Shown piece after piece: positions 1-7,686 of a stretch of 64,000 bases of DNA. Source of the DNA: Methylobacterium oryzae (GTDB taxonomy: Bacteria; Pseudomonadota; Alphaproteobacteria; Rhizobiales; Beijerinckiaceae); the NCBI RefSeq assembly GCF_021398735.1, contig NZ_CP090351.1, positions 52,759 through 116,758 of the forward strand. The letters are read 5' to 3'. Under the pieces are notes generated by a model. It saw nothing but the letters and a program-made list of their open reading frames with translations. It searched no databases and was not told the origin of the DNA. The position numbers were made by a program, and so were the translations under genes. Numbering within the stretch: the stretch's first letter is position 1; the number at the start of each line of letters is the position of its first letter.

Positions 1-2
1 TG

Positions 3-293
3 GATTTAGACGAGTCCGAGTCCGAACCCGCGCCGGAAGACGATCATCCGGTCGCCGCGGCCCCGAAGACGCACGCCATGATGCGCTTCCAGGTGCCGCT
101 GGCCGACGCGGAGCGCCTGACCGACCTCATCACCCGGACGTGCAAGCGCCAGGGCTTCGAGGCGGCCACCGCCCTCATGAACGCGGGCGACGCGCTCTGC
201 TTCCTCCTCCTCGGCTCCGCAGCGCCCCCAGTGCCCGGCGCCGAGGAGGAGACGGAGATCCCCGAGGCCGACAGCTTCGGAGAGCCGCTGTGA
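3..293 (+). CDS. Hypothetical protein, 5' end outside window
   Basis: The reading frame is open from the left edge and stops at TGA 291-293. An internal ATG pair at 78-83 could be the true start (71 aa), but the acidic stretch encoded before it reads like coding sequence, so the gene is treated as partial. The visible part is a helical segment followed by an acidic Pro/Glu-rich tail. The stop overlaps the GTG of the next gene, so the two are translationally coupled. No family recognised. Confidence 0.55.
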   Translation, partial: DLDESESEPAPEDDHPVAAAPKTHAMMRFQVPLADAERLTDLITRTCKRQGFEAATALMNAGDALCFLLLGSAAPPVPGAEEETEIPEADSFGEPL

Positions 294-481
294 CCGGCAT
301 CCGCATCGAGCAGCGCTTCTCGGAGTGCGAGGAGTGCGTCCACTTCGATCCGACGCGGCTCGTGCGGGCCTGCCTCGGCTGCAAGGCCGGGGAGAATTTC
401 GACCCCAAGATCGACGACGAGGAGCCCTCGGAGGCGACCCTCCTCGGCATGCTGAAGGAATGGTCCCGTGACGACGGCTAA
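290..481 (+). CDS. Small Cys-rich protein, probable zinc-binding
   Basis: This is a 63-aa product starting at GTG 290, which overlaps the previous stop in a GTGA junction. It carries two CxxC pairs, CEEC and CLGC, about 14 residues apart, a spacing typical of a small zinc ribbon or knuckle. The stop at 479-481 lies inside the next gene, which starts at GTG 468. It is part of the tightly packed accessory operon at 1-3862. The function is unknown; DNA or protein binding through zinc is only an inference. Confidence 0.6.
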   Translation: MTGIRIEQRFSECEECVHFDPTRLVRACLGCKAGENFDPKIDDEEPSEATLLGMLKEWSRDDG

Positions 482-1151
482 GACGGATCCGGCCAACCTG
501 GTCGTCGAGCACTGGCCGGTCGCGGACCTGGTCCCCTACGCCAAGAACGCCAAGAAGCACACGCCCGAGAGCACCCGGAAGCTCGCCGGCGTGATCCGGG
601 CCCGCGGCCACTGGACGGCGCCGATCGTCGTGCGGGCCGAGACCAAGGAGGTCATCAACGGCCACGGCCGGCGCCTGGCCGCGCTGCACCTCGGCATGAA
701 GACCGTCCCCGTGGTCGTGCTCCACGGGCTCACGGACGCCGAGGCCGACGCGCTGCGGCTCTCCGACAACCAGGTCTCGAACCAGGACTACGACACCGAC
801 CTGCTGCGCCAGGGCCTGTCCGCGCTCGCCGAGACCGGCGGCATCGACATGGACAACCTGGGCTTCGACGAGAAGGAGCTCGACTTCCTGGTCGAGGACC
901 CGGGCGAGATGCTGGACGACGCCTTCGTCGAGGACATCGGCGAGGCCGTCGAGGAGCAGAAGACCGAGAACGACGCCAAGGCGGCCGCGGTCGACGAGGC
1001 GCCGGCCCGGCTCGCCGAGGTGTTCGGCTTCACCAAGGTCTCGGTCGCCGACGGCCGGCGCGTGAAGGCGTTCATGGCCCGGATCGAGGCCGAGACCGGC
1101 AAGAAGGGCGCGGAGGCCTTCATGGGCTTCCTCACCGAGTTTGGCATCTGA
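468..1151 (+). CDS. ParB/Srx-fold domain protein
   Basis: This 227-aa protein has an N-terminal ParB-like domain at about residues 15-110. Visible motifs are NAKKHTPE, VINGHGRRLAAL (matching the ParB GxxR-type core) and LRLSDNQV. Such single-domain ParB proteins are common next to phage terminase genes and need not take part in partition. The C-terminal half is acidic and helical. It starts at GTG 468 inside the preceding gene. Because an ABC-type ATPase and a GNAT/Mom-like protein follow, a role in DNA modification or DNA-linked nucleotide chemistry is possible. A plasmid partition role is an alternative given repC elsewhere in the window, but no ParA is seen. Confidence 0.75.
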   Translation: MTTAKTDPANLVVEHWPVADLVPYAKNAKKHTPESTRKLAGVIRARGHWTAPIVVRAETKEVINGHGRRLAALHLGMKTVPVVVLHGLTDAEADALRLSDNQVSNQDYDTDLLRQGLSALAETGGIDMDNLGFDEKELDFLVEDPGEMLDDAFVEDIGEAVEEQKTENDAKAAAVDEAPARLAEVFGFTKVSVADGRRVKAFMARIEAETGKKGAEAFMGFLTEFGI

Positions 1152-1153
1152 GT

Positions 1154-1171
1154 TAAGTCAGGACTGACACG
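1154..1171. promoter_or_regulatory. Palindromic site 1 (13/16)
   Basis: TAAGTCAGGACTGACACG matches 13 of the 16 fixed positions of TAAGTCAG-NN-CTGACTTA. It ends only 3 bases before ATG 1175, so anything bound there, or an RNA hairpin, would cover the ribosome-binding region. Confidence 0.6.
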
Positions 1172-1174
1172 CCC

Positions 1175-1621
1175 ATGAGCGACGCCCTCGACGAACTCCG
1201 CAAGCGCTTGAAGGCGGTCGCCGACGAGGCGGCCGCGGCCGACCCGGCGACCCCGAAGGTGTTCCACATCTTCTCCCGCAAGCCCTACGAGCCGGCGCCC
1301 GAGGCCGAGGCCGCCCCGAAGCGCGTCCGGCCGCCGAAGCGCGACAAGCAGGCGATCGAGGCGCTGACCGAGCTGCTCGAGGACTACCGCGCCGGCCGGC
1401 TGCACGGCCTCTGCCTGATCGGCTGGAACGTCGGTGAGAAGCGCATCGAGCAGCACGTCATCCTGCCGCCGGGCCGGAGCGACCACGAGGCCGCGCTGCT
1501 GTTCTCGGGCGGCGCCGTGATGCTCAACCAGGCGCTCCAGGACGTGGCTGAGTTCGGCCTGGAGAACATGCAGCAGTCCAACGACGTCGTCCTGATGGAC
1601 GGCCCGGAGGACGGGCTGTGA
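1175..1621 (+). CDS. Hypothetical protein of the ParB/ABC/GNAT operon
   Basis: This 148-aa protein starts with ATG directly after palindromic site 1. It has an amphipathic helical N terminus, a Pro/Ala/Glu/Lys linker at about residues 40-62, and a compact C-terminal domain (about 65-140) with the pattern GLCLIGWNVGEKRIEQHVILPP. The stop overlaps the GTG of the ABC-type ATPase. No family is recognised. Its conserved-looking C-terminal domain and operon position suggest that it works with the following ATPase. Confidence 0.6.
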   Translation: MSDALDELRKRLKAVADEAAAADPATPKVFHIFSRKPYEPAPEAEAAPKRVRPPKRDKQAIEALTELLEDYRAGRLHGLCLIGWNVGEKRIEQHVILPPGRSDHEAALLFSGGAVMLNQALQDVAEFGLENMQQSNDVVLMDGPEDGL

Positions 1622-2259
1622 CCGTCTACCGGATCTCCAAGGCCTTCACCTCCTCGGTGGAGCGGACCCCGCGCGTGCTCGAGGTCGCCGAGGGCTTCGG
1701 CCTGGGCCTCTCCGACAAGGAGTTCGTCATCTACGACGGGCTCGAGGTCGAGGTCCGGCCGGCCGACGTCGTCTACATCACCGGCCAGTCGGGCTCGGGC
1801 AAGTCGCTGCTCCTGAAGGAGCTCGCCGCCCAGATGCGCGCGGGCGGCCTGAAGGTCGCCGACCTGAACGAGATCGTCCTCGACGACCGCCCGGTCATCG
1901 AGCAGGTCGGCGCGTCGATGACCGAGGCGACCCACCTGCTGGCGCTCGCCGGCATCTCGGACGCCTGGATCTACATCCGTAAGCCCTCGGAGCTCTCCGA
2001 TGGCCAGCGCTACCGGCTGAAGCTCGCCAAGGTGCTCGAGAGCGGCGCCGACGTGTGGATCGCCGACGAGTTCGGCGCGGTCCTCGACCGCGTCACCGCG
2101 AAGGTCGTCGCCTTCAACATCCAGAAGGTCGCGCGCCGGCAGGGCCGGACGCTGATGGTCGCCACGACCCACACCGACCTGACGGCCGAGCTCGCCCCCT
2201 CCCTCACCCTGACCAAGCGCTTCCGCGAGCGGGTCGACATCGAGAAGGCCGCACCATGA
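1618..2259 (+). CDS. ABC-type ATPase, soluble (COG2401-like)
   Basis: This 213-aa protein is a single ABC nucleotide-binding domain. It has a Walker A GQSGSGKS at residues 56-63, a degenerate signature LSDGQRYRLKLAKVL near 126-140, a Walker B VWIADEF near 146-152 and a switch histidine in TTHTD. No membrane segment or permease gene is nearby, so it is not a transporter. ABC ATPases linked to acetyltransferase-like domains are known as COG2401, and here a GNAT-like gene follows two short genes downstream. It starts at GTG 1618 (GTGA overlap) and its stop overlaps the next ATG. Confidence 0.8.
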   Translation: MTVYRISKAFTSSVERTPRVLEVAEGFGLGLSDKEFVIYDGLEVEVRPADVVYITGQSGSGKSLLLKELAAQMRAGGLKVADLNEIVLDDRPVIEQVGASMTEATHLLALAGISDAWIYIRKPSELSDGQRYRLKLAKVLESGADVWIADEFGAVLDRVTAKVVAFNIQKVARRQGRTLMVATTHTDLTAELAPSLTLTKRFRERVDIEKAAP

Positions 2260-2531
2260 CCACTGTCGTCCTGATCCGCCCCACGGGCCCGGCCACCAGC
2301 GTCCAGGCGCAGGGGACCCACTTCGTGGAGACCAGCCTCGAGCAGCTCGTGGTGAAGGCCTCGGCCCGGTCCGTGCTGCTGACCCTCTCGGTCGGCGCCC
2401 TGATCCTGGAGGACCTGCGCCTCGAGGACATGCCGGAGCACGTCCGCAAGTGCGTCGTCGGCGCCACGCTCGGCCAGAGCTGCCCGATCGTCAGCCGCTG
2501 GACGTCGCCGCGCACCGGGGATGCGCGGTGA
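2256..2531 (+). CDS. Hypothetical protein between ATPase and GNAT genes
   Basis: This 91-aa product starts at ATG 2256, overlapping the ATPase stop (ATGA). It has alternating beta-strand and helix patterns, with a hydrophobic stretch SVLLTLSVGALIL near residue 40 that is probably buried rather than membrane-spanning. Its end overlaps the next small gene. No family is recognised. Conserved coupling to the ATPase suggests an accessory subunit. Confidence 0.6.
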   Translation: MTTVVLIRPTGPATSVQAQGTHFVETSLEQLVVKASARSVLLTLSVGALILEDLRLEDMPEHVRKCVVGATLGQSCPIVSRWTSPRTGDAR

Positions 2532-2626
2532 GGCCGCGCGATCGCCTGGAGGCCGTGCTCGGCCTGGCGCTCGGCGCCTCGATCATCGCCGCGATGCTCA
2601 TCGCGCAGTCGCTGGGCTACCAGTGA
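2528..2626 (+). CDS. Short single-pass membrane peptide
   Basis: This is a 32-aa ORF starting at GTG 2528 in the previous stop overlap. Basic residues at the N terminus (RPRDR) precede one hydrophobic segment, AVLGLALGASIIAAMLIAQSL, broken only by small residues. The stop TGA 2624-2626 overlaps the ATG of the GNAT-like gene. The overlap on both sides and the membrane-like composition support translation. The function is unknown. Confidence 0.5.
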   Translation: MRPRDRLEAVLGLALGASIIAAMLIAQSLGYQ

Positions 2627-3570
2627 TGCTCGACGTCGTGCAGGAACACGCGCCCGGTCGCGCTGGGGAGCTCCCTGGCAGCGTCCGCGCGTTTGAAGCG
2701 CCCGAGACACAGATCTCGCGCGAGAACGCCCCTGCGCCCCGGTTCTCGCTGATCGACGAGATGATCGTGGAGCGCGGCACCAAGGCGGACTGGGAGCTCC
2801 TGCACGACCTGCACTACAAGGCCGAGAACCTGCCGATCGGCCCGCGCTTCTGGAAGCTGACGCTCGCCGGCGAGACGATCGGCGTCCTGGTCACGGCCAA
2901 CCCGAAGGGTCTCCTGAAGGAACGGCACATCGCCTTCCCGAAGCTGAAGCCGGGCGGGTCCGAGACCAAGCTCACCAACACCGACCGCTACGTCTGGGTG
3001 AACCGCAACATGCGGGTGATCTCGCGCTTCGTCGTGGACACGATGTATCGCGGCATCGGCGCCGGCTACCGGATGATGAACCTCGCCTCGCGGCTCGAGG
3101 GCGCGCCGATCATGGAGATCCAGAGCTCCATGTCCAAGTTCAACCACTTCGGCCAGAAGGCCGGCTTCCGGTTCGTGAAGCCCATGAACGCCAACAAGTT
3201 CGAGGCCGGGCTCAAGTTCTTCCGGGGCCACTTCGAGGCGTCGCCGTCGGACTACGAGGCGATCCTGGCCGAGCTCGACGCCAAGGCCCCGGCCGAGCGT
3301 GAGCGGCTGCTCCAGGCGGCCCGGGACTTCTACTACCGGCACTCGGCGCTGGAGAAGACCGGCAACAACCGAGACAAGGGGCAGGGCCGGGTCGACGCCA
3401 TGGAGGCGCGCCAGGTCATCAAGAGCCTCCAGCAGATCACGCTGGCCTCGCCGATGTATGGCGTGTGGAAGAACCCCGATCGCGGCCGGACCCTGCCCGA
3501 GCGCCTTCCCCTGTCCGCATTCGACTGGCAGGGCGTGAACGAGCCGCTCCGGGAGCCGGTCGATGGCTGA
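2626..3570 (+). CDS. GNAT-fold protein, Mom-like
   Basis: This 314-aa protein starts at ATG 2626 in a TGATG overlap. Residues about 35-200 show a GNAT-like order: a helix with LHDLHYKAENLPIGPRFW, strands TIGVLVTANPKG and SRFVVDTMYRGIGAGYRM (the acetyl-CoA loop pattern RGIGAGYR), and ending in a FGQKAGFRFV strand-helix pair. Known relatives include phage Mu Mom, a GNAT-fold DNA modification enzyme, and the GNAT part of COG2401 proteins. The C-terminal 100 residues are helical and basic. Together with the ParB and ABC genes it forms a candidate nucleic-acid modification cassette. The substrate cannot be inferred from sequence. Confidence 0.7.
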   Translation: MLDVVQEHAPGRAGELPGSVRAFEAPETQISRENAPAPRFSLIDEMIVERGTKADWELLHDLHYKAENLPIGPRFWKLTLAGETIGVLVTANPKGLLKERHIAFPKLKPGGSETKLTNTDRYVWVNRNMRVISRFVVDTMYRGIGAGYRMMNLASRLEGAPIMEIQSSMSKFNHFGQKAGFRFVKPMNANKFEAGLKFFRGHFEASPSDYEAILAELDAKAPAERERLLQAARDFYYRHSALEKTGNNRDKGQGRVDAMEARQVIKSLQQITLASPMYGVWKNPDRGRTLPERLPLSAFDWQGVNEPLREPVDG

Positions 3571-3862
3571 GACCTTCGCCGGCACCGAGAAGCAGCACGA
3601 GATCATGAGCCTGGTGTTCGCGGCAGCCGACGGTGGCCGGGACATCGGGTTTCACGAGCTGAAGGCGTGCCTGTCCTACGGGGCCGGGATCACGGACCAG
3701 GCGCTCCAGTATTCGCTGCGCTACCTGGACCGGCACGGCCTGATCGCCCGGAAATACGGGGAGCGCCGGAAGCTGACGATCGCGCCGACGCTGCTCGCCT
3801 ACCAGATGCTGCGGTCCAATTCCGGTGCCGCGATGGACTTGGATCCGGTGCCATCGGCCTGA
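3563..3862 (+). CDS. Small winged-helix-like protein
   Basis: This 99-aa protein starts at ATG 3563, overlapping the GNAT gene by 8 nt. The pattern of three helices followed by YLDRHGLIARKYGERRKLTIAPT looks like a winged helix, with the wing near residues 62-72, so a DNA-binding role is plausible. The last seven codons and the stop lie in the left arm of the long inverted repeat at 3845-3918, suggesting that the repeat was inserted at, or has rebuilt, the C terminus. Confidence 0.6.
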   Translation: MAETFAGTEKQHEIMSLVFAAADGGRDIGFHELKACLSYGAGITDQALQYSLRYLDRHGLIARKYGERRKLTIAPTLLAYQMLRSNSGAAMDLDPVPSA

Positions 3863-3918
3863 ATGTATATAACTACTAGAGAAACAACTATATAATACAT
3901 ACAGGCCGATGGCGCCGG
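3845..3918. repeat. Long AT-cored inverted repeat, copy A
   Basis: Arms 3845-3868 and 3895-3918 (24 bp each, two mismatches) enclose an AT-rich core of about 26 bp. The outer arm reads CCGGTGCCATCGGCCTG. A related element with the same outer sequence lies at 30793-30870, so the two bracket the morphogenesis and lysis genes. There is no uridine tract, so a simple intrinsic terminator is not proven. A bidirectional terminator, a protein-binding cruciform or a miniature element are all possible. Confidence 0.75.
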
Positions 3919-3943
3919 AATGCCCGAGCCATGCCCAATGGAG

Positions 3944-3961
3944 TAAGTAAGTGCTGACTGG
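3944..3961. promoter_or_regulatory. Palindromic site overlapping terS start (13/16)
   Basis: TAAGTAAGTGCTGACTGG matches 13 of 16 fixed positions. The GTG at 3951-3953 inside it is the start codon of the small terminase gene, so the element and translation start coincide. Confidence 0.5.
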
Positions 3962-4634
3962 TGAGGATCAGGTTCCGGGAGACGACGCCGCCCTCGACGA
4001 CGAGGATGCGGGCGACGCCGGCCGCCGCCTGACGCCCGCTGAGTGGGCCCAGATCAAGGACCTGTGGGAGCTCGGCACCGCGGACGCCTCGGAGATCTGC
4101 GCCCGGTTCAAGATCAAGCCCGACACCCTGGCCAAGCGCATCAAGCGCGCCGGCATCCGCCGGGGCTCGCGCGCCCACGAGGTGGCCAAGGCCAACACCT
4201 CGGCCACCGTGAAGGCCGCCGAGAAGACGGCCGAGGAACTGACGGCCGAGCGCAAGCAGAAGATCGAGAAGACCAAGTCCGAGCACCTCCAGTGGACTGA
4301 GATCCTCGCCCGGCAGGCCATGGCGCTGATCGCCAAGGCGAAGCAGGAGGACCGGCCGTTCTCGACCGAGGACAAGAACCTGAAGGCGCTGGAGCGCGCC
4401 ATGAAGATCGTCGTGGCCGCCCGCAACGAGCGCTTCACCCTGCTCGACGCCCACGACGAGGTGGATGACCGCGAGCTGCCGCAGCTCGTGATCCGCGACC
4501 TCACCGAGGCCGAGATCAAGGCGCGCCGGGACGCCCAGGAAGCCGACGACGCCGAGATCCTCGACGAGACCGACGAGGCGGCCATCGCCGCGCTCGGCGA
4601 GGAAGAGGTGATCGAGGACGGCGACGATGACTAG
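3951..4634 (+). CDS. terS: Terminase small subunit
   Basis: This 227-aa protein lies directly upstream of, and overlaps, the large terminase gene. Residues about 25-70 form a helix-turn-helix of the small-terminase type (AEWAQIKDLWELGTADASEI, then a recognition helix with TLAKRIKRAGI). A long charged helical middle and an acidic C terminus follow, as expected for oligomerisation and contact with the large subunit. The only start codon in this frame before the HTH is GTG 3951, preceded by GGAG and lying inside a palindromic site. The family is assigned from the HTH and context. Confidence 0.8.
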   Translation: MLTGEDQVPGDDAALDDEDAGDAGRRLTPAEWAQIKDLWELGTADASEICARFKIKPDTLAKRIKRAGIRRGSRAHEVAKANTSATVKAAEKTAEELTAERKQKIEKTKSEHLQWTEILARQAMALIAKAKQEDRPFSTEDKNLKALERAMKIVVAARNERFTLLDAHDEVDDRELPQLVIRDLTEAEIKARRDAQEADDAEILDETDEAAIAALGEEEVIEDGDDD

Positions 4635-5931
4635 CGCTGCCGCCCTGCTGCCCGGGCTCGGCGGCGCACCGGCGCACGAGTTCACGCTCCACCGCGGCCA
4701 GTCGACGGTGTTCAAGGACCCGCGCCGTGTGCGCGTGGTCGTGGCCGGCCGGCGCTGGGGCAAGACGCAGCTCGCGCGCATCCTCGCGGTCCGGGCGGCC
4801 GCGGCCAAGACCAAGCAGCTCATCTGGTATGTGGCCCCGACCTACGGGATGGCCCGCTCGATCCTCTGGGACGAGCTGAAGGACTCCATCCCGAAGAAGT
4901 GGATCCGCTCGATCAACGAGACCCGGATGACCGTCCGGCTGCGCAACGGCTCACGCATCGAGCTGAAGGGCGCGGACAAGCCCGACAGCCTGCGCGGCGT
5001 CGCGCTGAACCTGGTGATCGTCGACGAGGCCCAGGACATCGAGCCCGACACCTGGTTCAAGGTCCTCTACCCGACGCTGACCTCGACCCGCGGTGAGGCG
5101 ATCATCATCGGGACGCCCAAGGCCTACAACTGGCTCTACGACGTCTACATGAAGGGCCAGCGCGGCGAGACCTACCGCGACAGCAAGGGCCGGCTGCGCA
5201 AGAACGACCACAAGTCCTGGCAGTTTCCGACGATCACCTCGCCGTTCATCCCGCTCGAGGAGATCGCGGCCGCGCGCCAGAACATGGACGAGAAGTCGTT
5301 CCGCCAGGAGTTCGAGGCGAGCTTCGAGACCATGTCGGGGCGCGTCTACTACGCCTTCGACCGCAACATCCACGTCGGCGACTACGCCTTCAACCCACAC
5401 CTGCCGATCTGGGTGGGCCAGGACTTCAACATCGACCCGATGTCCTCGGTCATCATGCAGCCGCAGGACAACGGCGAGGTGTGGGTGGTCGGCGAGGCGA
5501 TCCTGTTCAACTCGTCCACCGCCGAGGTCTGCCTCGAGCTCGACCGGCGCTACTTCAAGCAGCAGAAGTCGGTCATCATCTTCCCCGACCCGGCCGGCGC
5601 GCAGCGCGGGCACGGCCGCGGCGAGAGCGATCTCGACATCCTGCGCCAGGGCGGCTTCCGCAAGCTCCAGTATAAGCGCAAGCACCCGCCCGTGGCCGAC
5701 CGCGTCAACGCGGTGAACCGGATGCTCAAGGCGGCCGACGGCGTGGTGAAGCTGCGGGTCGACCGGAGCTGCAAGCACGTCATCGCGGGCTTCGAGCAGA
5801 CCATCTACAAGCCGGGCACCCGCGAGGTGGACAAGTCGCAGGGCGTCGAGCACCCGATGGACGCGATCGGCTACTGCATCGACTTCAAGTTCCCGGTCCG
5901 GCGGATCAGCGTGCTGGGCGTCTCGGTCTGA
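4627..5931 (+). CDS. terL: Terminase large subunit
   Basis: This 434-aa protein is the packaging ATPase and nuclease that moves DNA into the prohead. It has a Walker A-like AGRRWGKT at residues 40-47, a Walker B LVIVDEAQ at about 129-136 and a coupling motif region IIIGTPKAYN. The C-terminal RNase H-like nuclease has its first acidic residue in WVGQDFNIDP, a second in IIFPDPAGAQ, and a final acidic residue in HPMDAIGY. The length is normal for the family. The ATG start at 4627 overlaps the terS end by 8 nt. Confidence 0.95.
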   Translation: MTSAAALLPGLGGAPAHEFTLHRGQSTVFKDPRRVRVVVAGRRWGKTQLARILAVRAAAAKTKQLIWYVAPTYGMARSILWDELKDSIPKKWIRSINETRMTVRLRNGSRIELKGADKPDSLRGVALNLVIVDEAQDIEPDTWFKVLYPTLTSTRGEAIIIGTPKAYNWLYDVYMKGQRGETYRDSKGRLRKNDHKSWQFPTITSPFIPLEEIAAARQNMDEKSFRQEFEASFETMSGRVYYAFDRNIHVGDYAFNPHLPIWVGQDFNIDPMSSVIMQPQDNGEVWVVGEAILFNSSTAEVCLELDRRYFKQQKSVIIFPDPAGAQRGHGRGESDLDILRQGGFRKLQYKRKHPPVADRVNAVNRMLKAADGVVKLRVDRSCKHVIAGFEQTIYKPGTREVDKSQGVEHPMDAIGYCIDFKFPVRRISVLGVSV

Positions 5932-5940
5932 GGTTGCAGA

Positions 5941-5958
5941 CAAGTCAGCGCTGACTTA
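5941..5958. promoter_or_regulatory. Palindromic site 2 (15/16)
   Basis: CAAGTCAGCGCTGACTTA lies in the 71-nt gap between terL and the portal gene, 44 nt before ATG 6003. Only the first base deviates from the consensus. Confidence 0.8.
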
Positions 5959-6002
5959 TCATTGTGGCCCCAGACCCCTGCAATCGGTGAGGCGCGCGGA
6001 AC

Positions 6003-7634
6003 ATGCTCTCTGGAGCCAGTCAGAAGCAGCTCCAGGAGTTCCTGAAGCGGCGCCATCCCGAATACGAGAACCGGATCAAGCACTGGAACTTCCTCGAGGC
6101 GACCTACGAAGGGTCGCGCGACTGGTTCAAGGCCAACATCCACAAGTATCTCAAGGAGGGGCGCAAGGAGTTCAACGACCGTGTGGCGCGGGCCTACCGC
6201 TTCAACCACACGCGCGAGATCGTGGAGCTCGTCCAGAAGTATCTCTTCAAGGGCGACGTCGTGCGCAAGGACGACGCGCCCGACTACGTCAAGACCTTCT
6301 GGAAGGCCTCGACCCGCTCCAACCTCAACATCGACCAGTTCATCCGCCTGGTGTCCTCGACCACCTCGCAGCTCGGGCGCTGCGCGGTGTTCGTCGACTC
6401 CACGAAGACCGACGCGACGCTGACCAAGGCCGATGAGAAGAAGGCCGGCGCCCGGGTCTACGCCTACATCGTCAAGCCCCAGAACATCCTGGACTACGGC
6501 TTCGACGACGACGACGGCGAGCTGCTCTGGATCCTGGTCGCCGAGACCTACCGGGACGACAAGGACCCGATCACGGCCACCGGCAAGGTCAAGGTCCGCT
6601 ACCGGCTCTGGACCCGCACCAACTGGTATCTCTTCGAGGTCAACACGACCCGGGGCGGCAACGCGCGCGTCGACCAGACCGGCGACGGCGAGGTCGCGAT
6701 CGGCCGCGTGCCATGCTTCTTCGCCGACCACCTGATCGGCGAGAACCTCTACTGGGCGCCGGGCCTGATCGACGAGATCGCCTACCTGGACCGGGCGACC
6801 GCGAACTACCTGTCGAACCTCGACGCCATCATCCAGGACCAGACCTTCTCCCAGCTCGCGATGCCGGCCCAGTCGGTGCTGCCGGGCGAGAAGGGCTACG
6901 ACGCGCTGATCGAGGCCGGCACCAAGCGGACCTTCCTCTACGACAGCGAGGGCGGTGAGCCGAAGTTCCTGTCGCCGGATCCCAAGCAGGCGCAGCTCAT
7001 CATCACCGTTATCAACAAGATCATCGCCGAGATCTACCAGACGGCCGGCGCGAGCGGTGAGCGGACCAAGCAGGACAACGCGGTCGGGATCGACAACTCC
7101 TCGGGCGTGGCCAAGGCCTACGACTTCGACAAGCTGAACTCGCTGCTCACCTCGAAGGCGCAGTCGCTCCAGCAGGTCGAGAACAAGATCGTGGAGCTGG
7201 TCGCGCTCTGGACCGGCGAGACGCCCCCGGAGGAGAACCTCGTCTCCTACCCCGAGACCTTCGACGTCCGCTCGCTGTTCGACGAGTTCACGGTCGCCCA
7301 GAACCTCGCGCTCATGGACGCGCCGCAGACGGTGCGCGCCGAGCAGATGAAGCAGGTCATCGAGAAGCTGTTCCCGGGCATCGCCAAGGCGATCAAGGAC
7401 AAGATGCTCGACGAGCTGAAGGATTGGCCGAAGGACCCGATCGAGCAGGCCCGGCTGATGTTCAACGCCACGTCGCCGGCCGCCGGCGCCGAGGGCGAGA
7501 GTTTGACCGCGAGCCGCAGCAACGCGCCGCCCACGGCCTCCAAGACTTCCGGGCAGTCCGACACCAAGAAGACCTCGACGAAGGGTCGGCAGGGTCAGGT
7601 GACGGACAAGACCCAGAAGAAGACCGCGGCCTGA
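6003..7634 (+). CDS. Portal protein
   Basis: This 543-aa protein sits in the usual place after terL and has the usual portal size. It is mostly helical. A central segment, GLIDEIAYLDRATANYLSNL, corresponds to the long portal helix region that lines the channel, and a Ser/Thr/Lys-rich tail extends from about residue 500. The portal forms the dodecameric ring at the packaging vertex and docks terminase and connector proteins. The assignment rests on size, order and helical pattern. Confidence 0.85.
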   Translation: MLSGASQKQLQEFLKRRHPEYENRIKHWNFLEATYEGSRDWFKANIHKYLKEGRKEFNDRVARAYRFNHTREIVELVQKYLFKGDVVRKDDAPDYVKTFWKASTRSNLNIDQFIRLVSSTTSQLGRCAVFVDSTKTDATLTKADEKKAGARVYAYIVKPQNILDYGFDDDDGELLWILVAETYRDDKDPITATGKVKVRYRLWTRTNWYLFEVNTTRGGNARVDQTGDGEVAIGRVPCFFADHLIGENLYWAPGLIDEIAYLDRATANYLSNLDAIIQDQTFSQLAMPAQSVLPGEKGYDALIEAGTKRTFLYDSEGGEPKFLSPDPKQAQLIITVINKIIAEIYQTAGASGERTKQDNAVGIDNSSGVAKAYDFDKLNSLLTSKAQSLQQVENKIVELVALWTGETPPEENLVSYPETFDVRSLFDEFTVAQNLALMDAPQTVRAEQMKQVIEKLFPGIAKAIKDKMLDELKDWPKDPIEQARLMFNATSPAAGAEGESLTASRSNAPPTASKTSGQSDTKKTSTKGRQGQVTDKTQKKTAA

Positions 7635-7686
7635 TCCCCAGGCCCGGCACCACCCCGCGCGCCCGAGAGACTGTGGCGCAAGGAGC

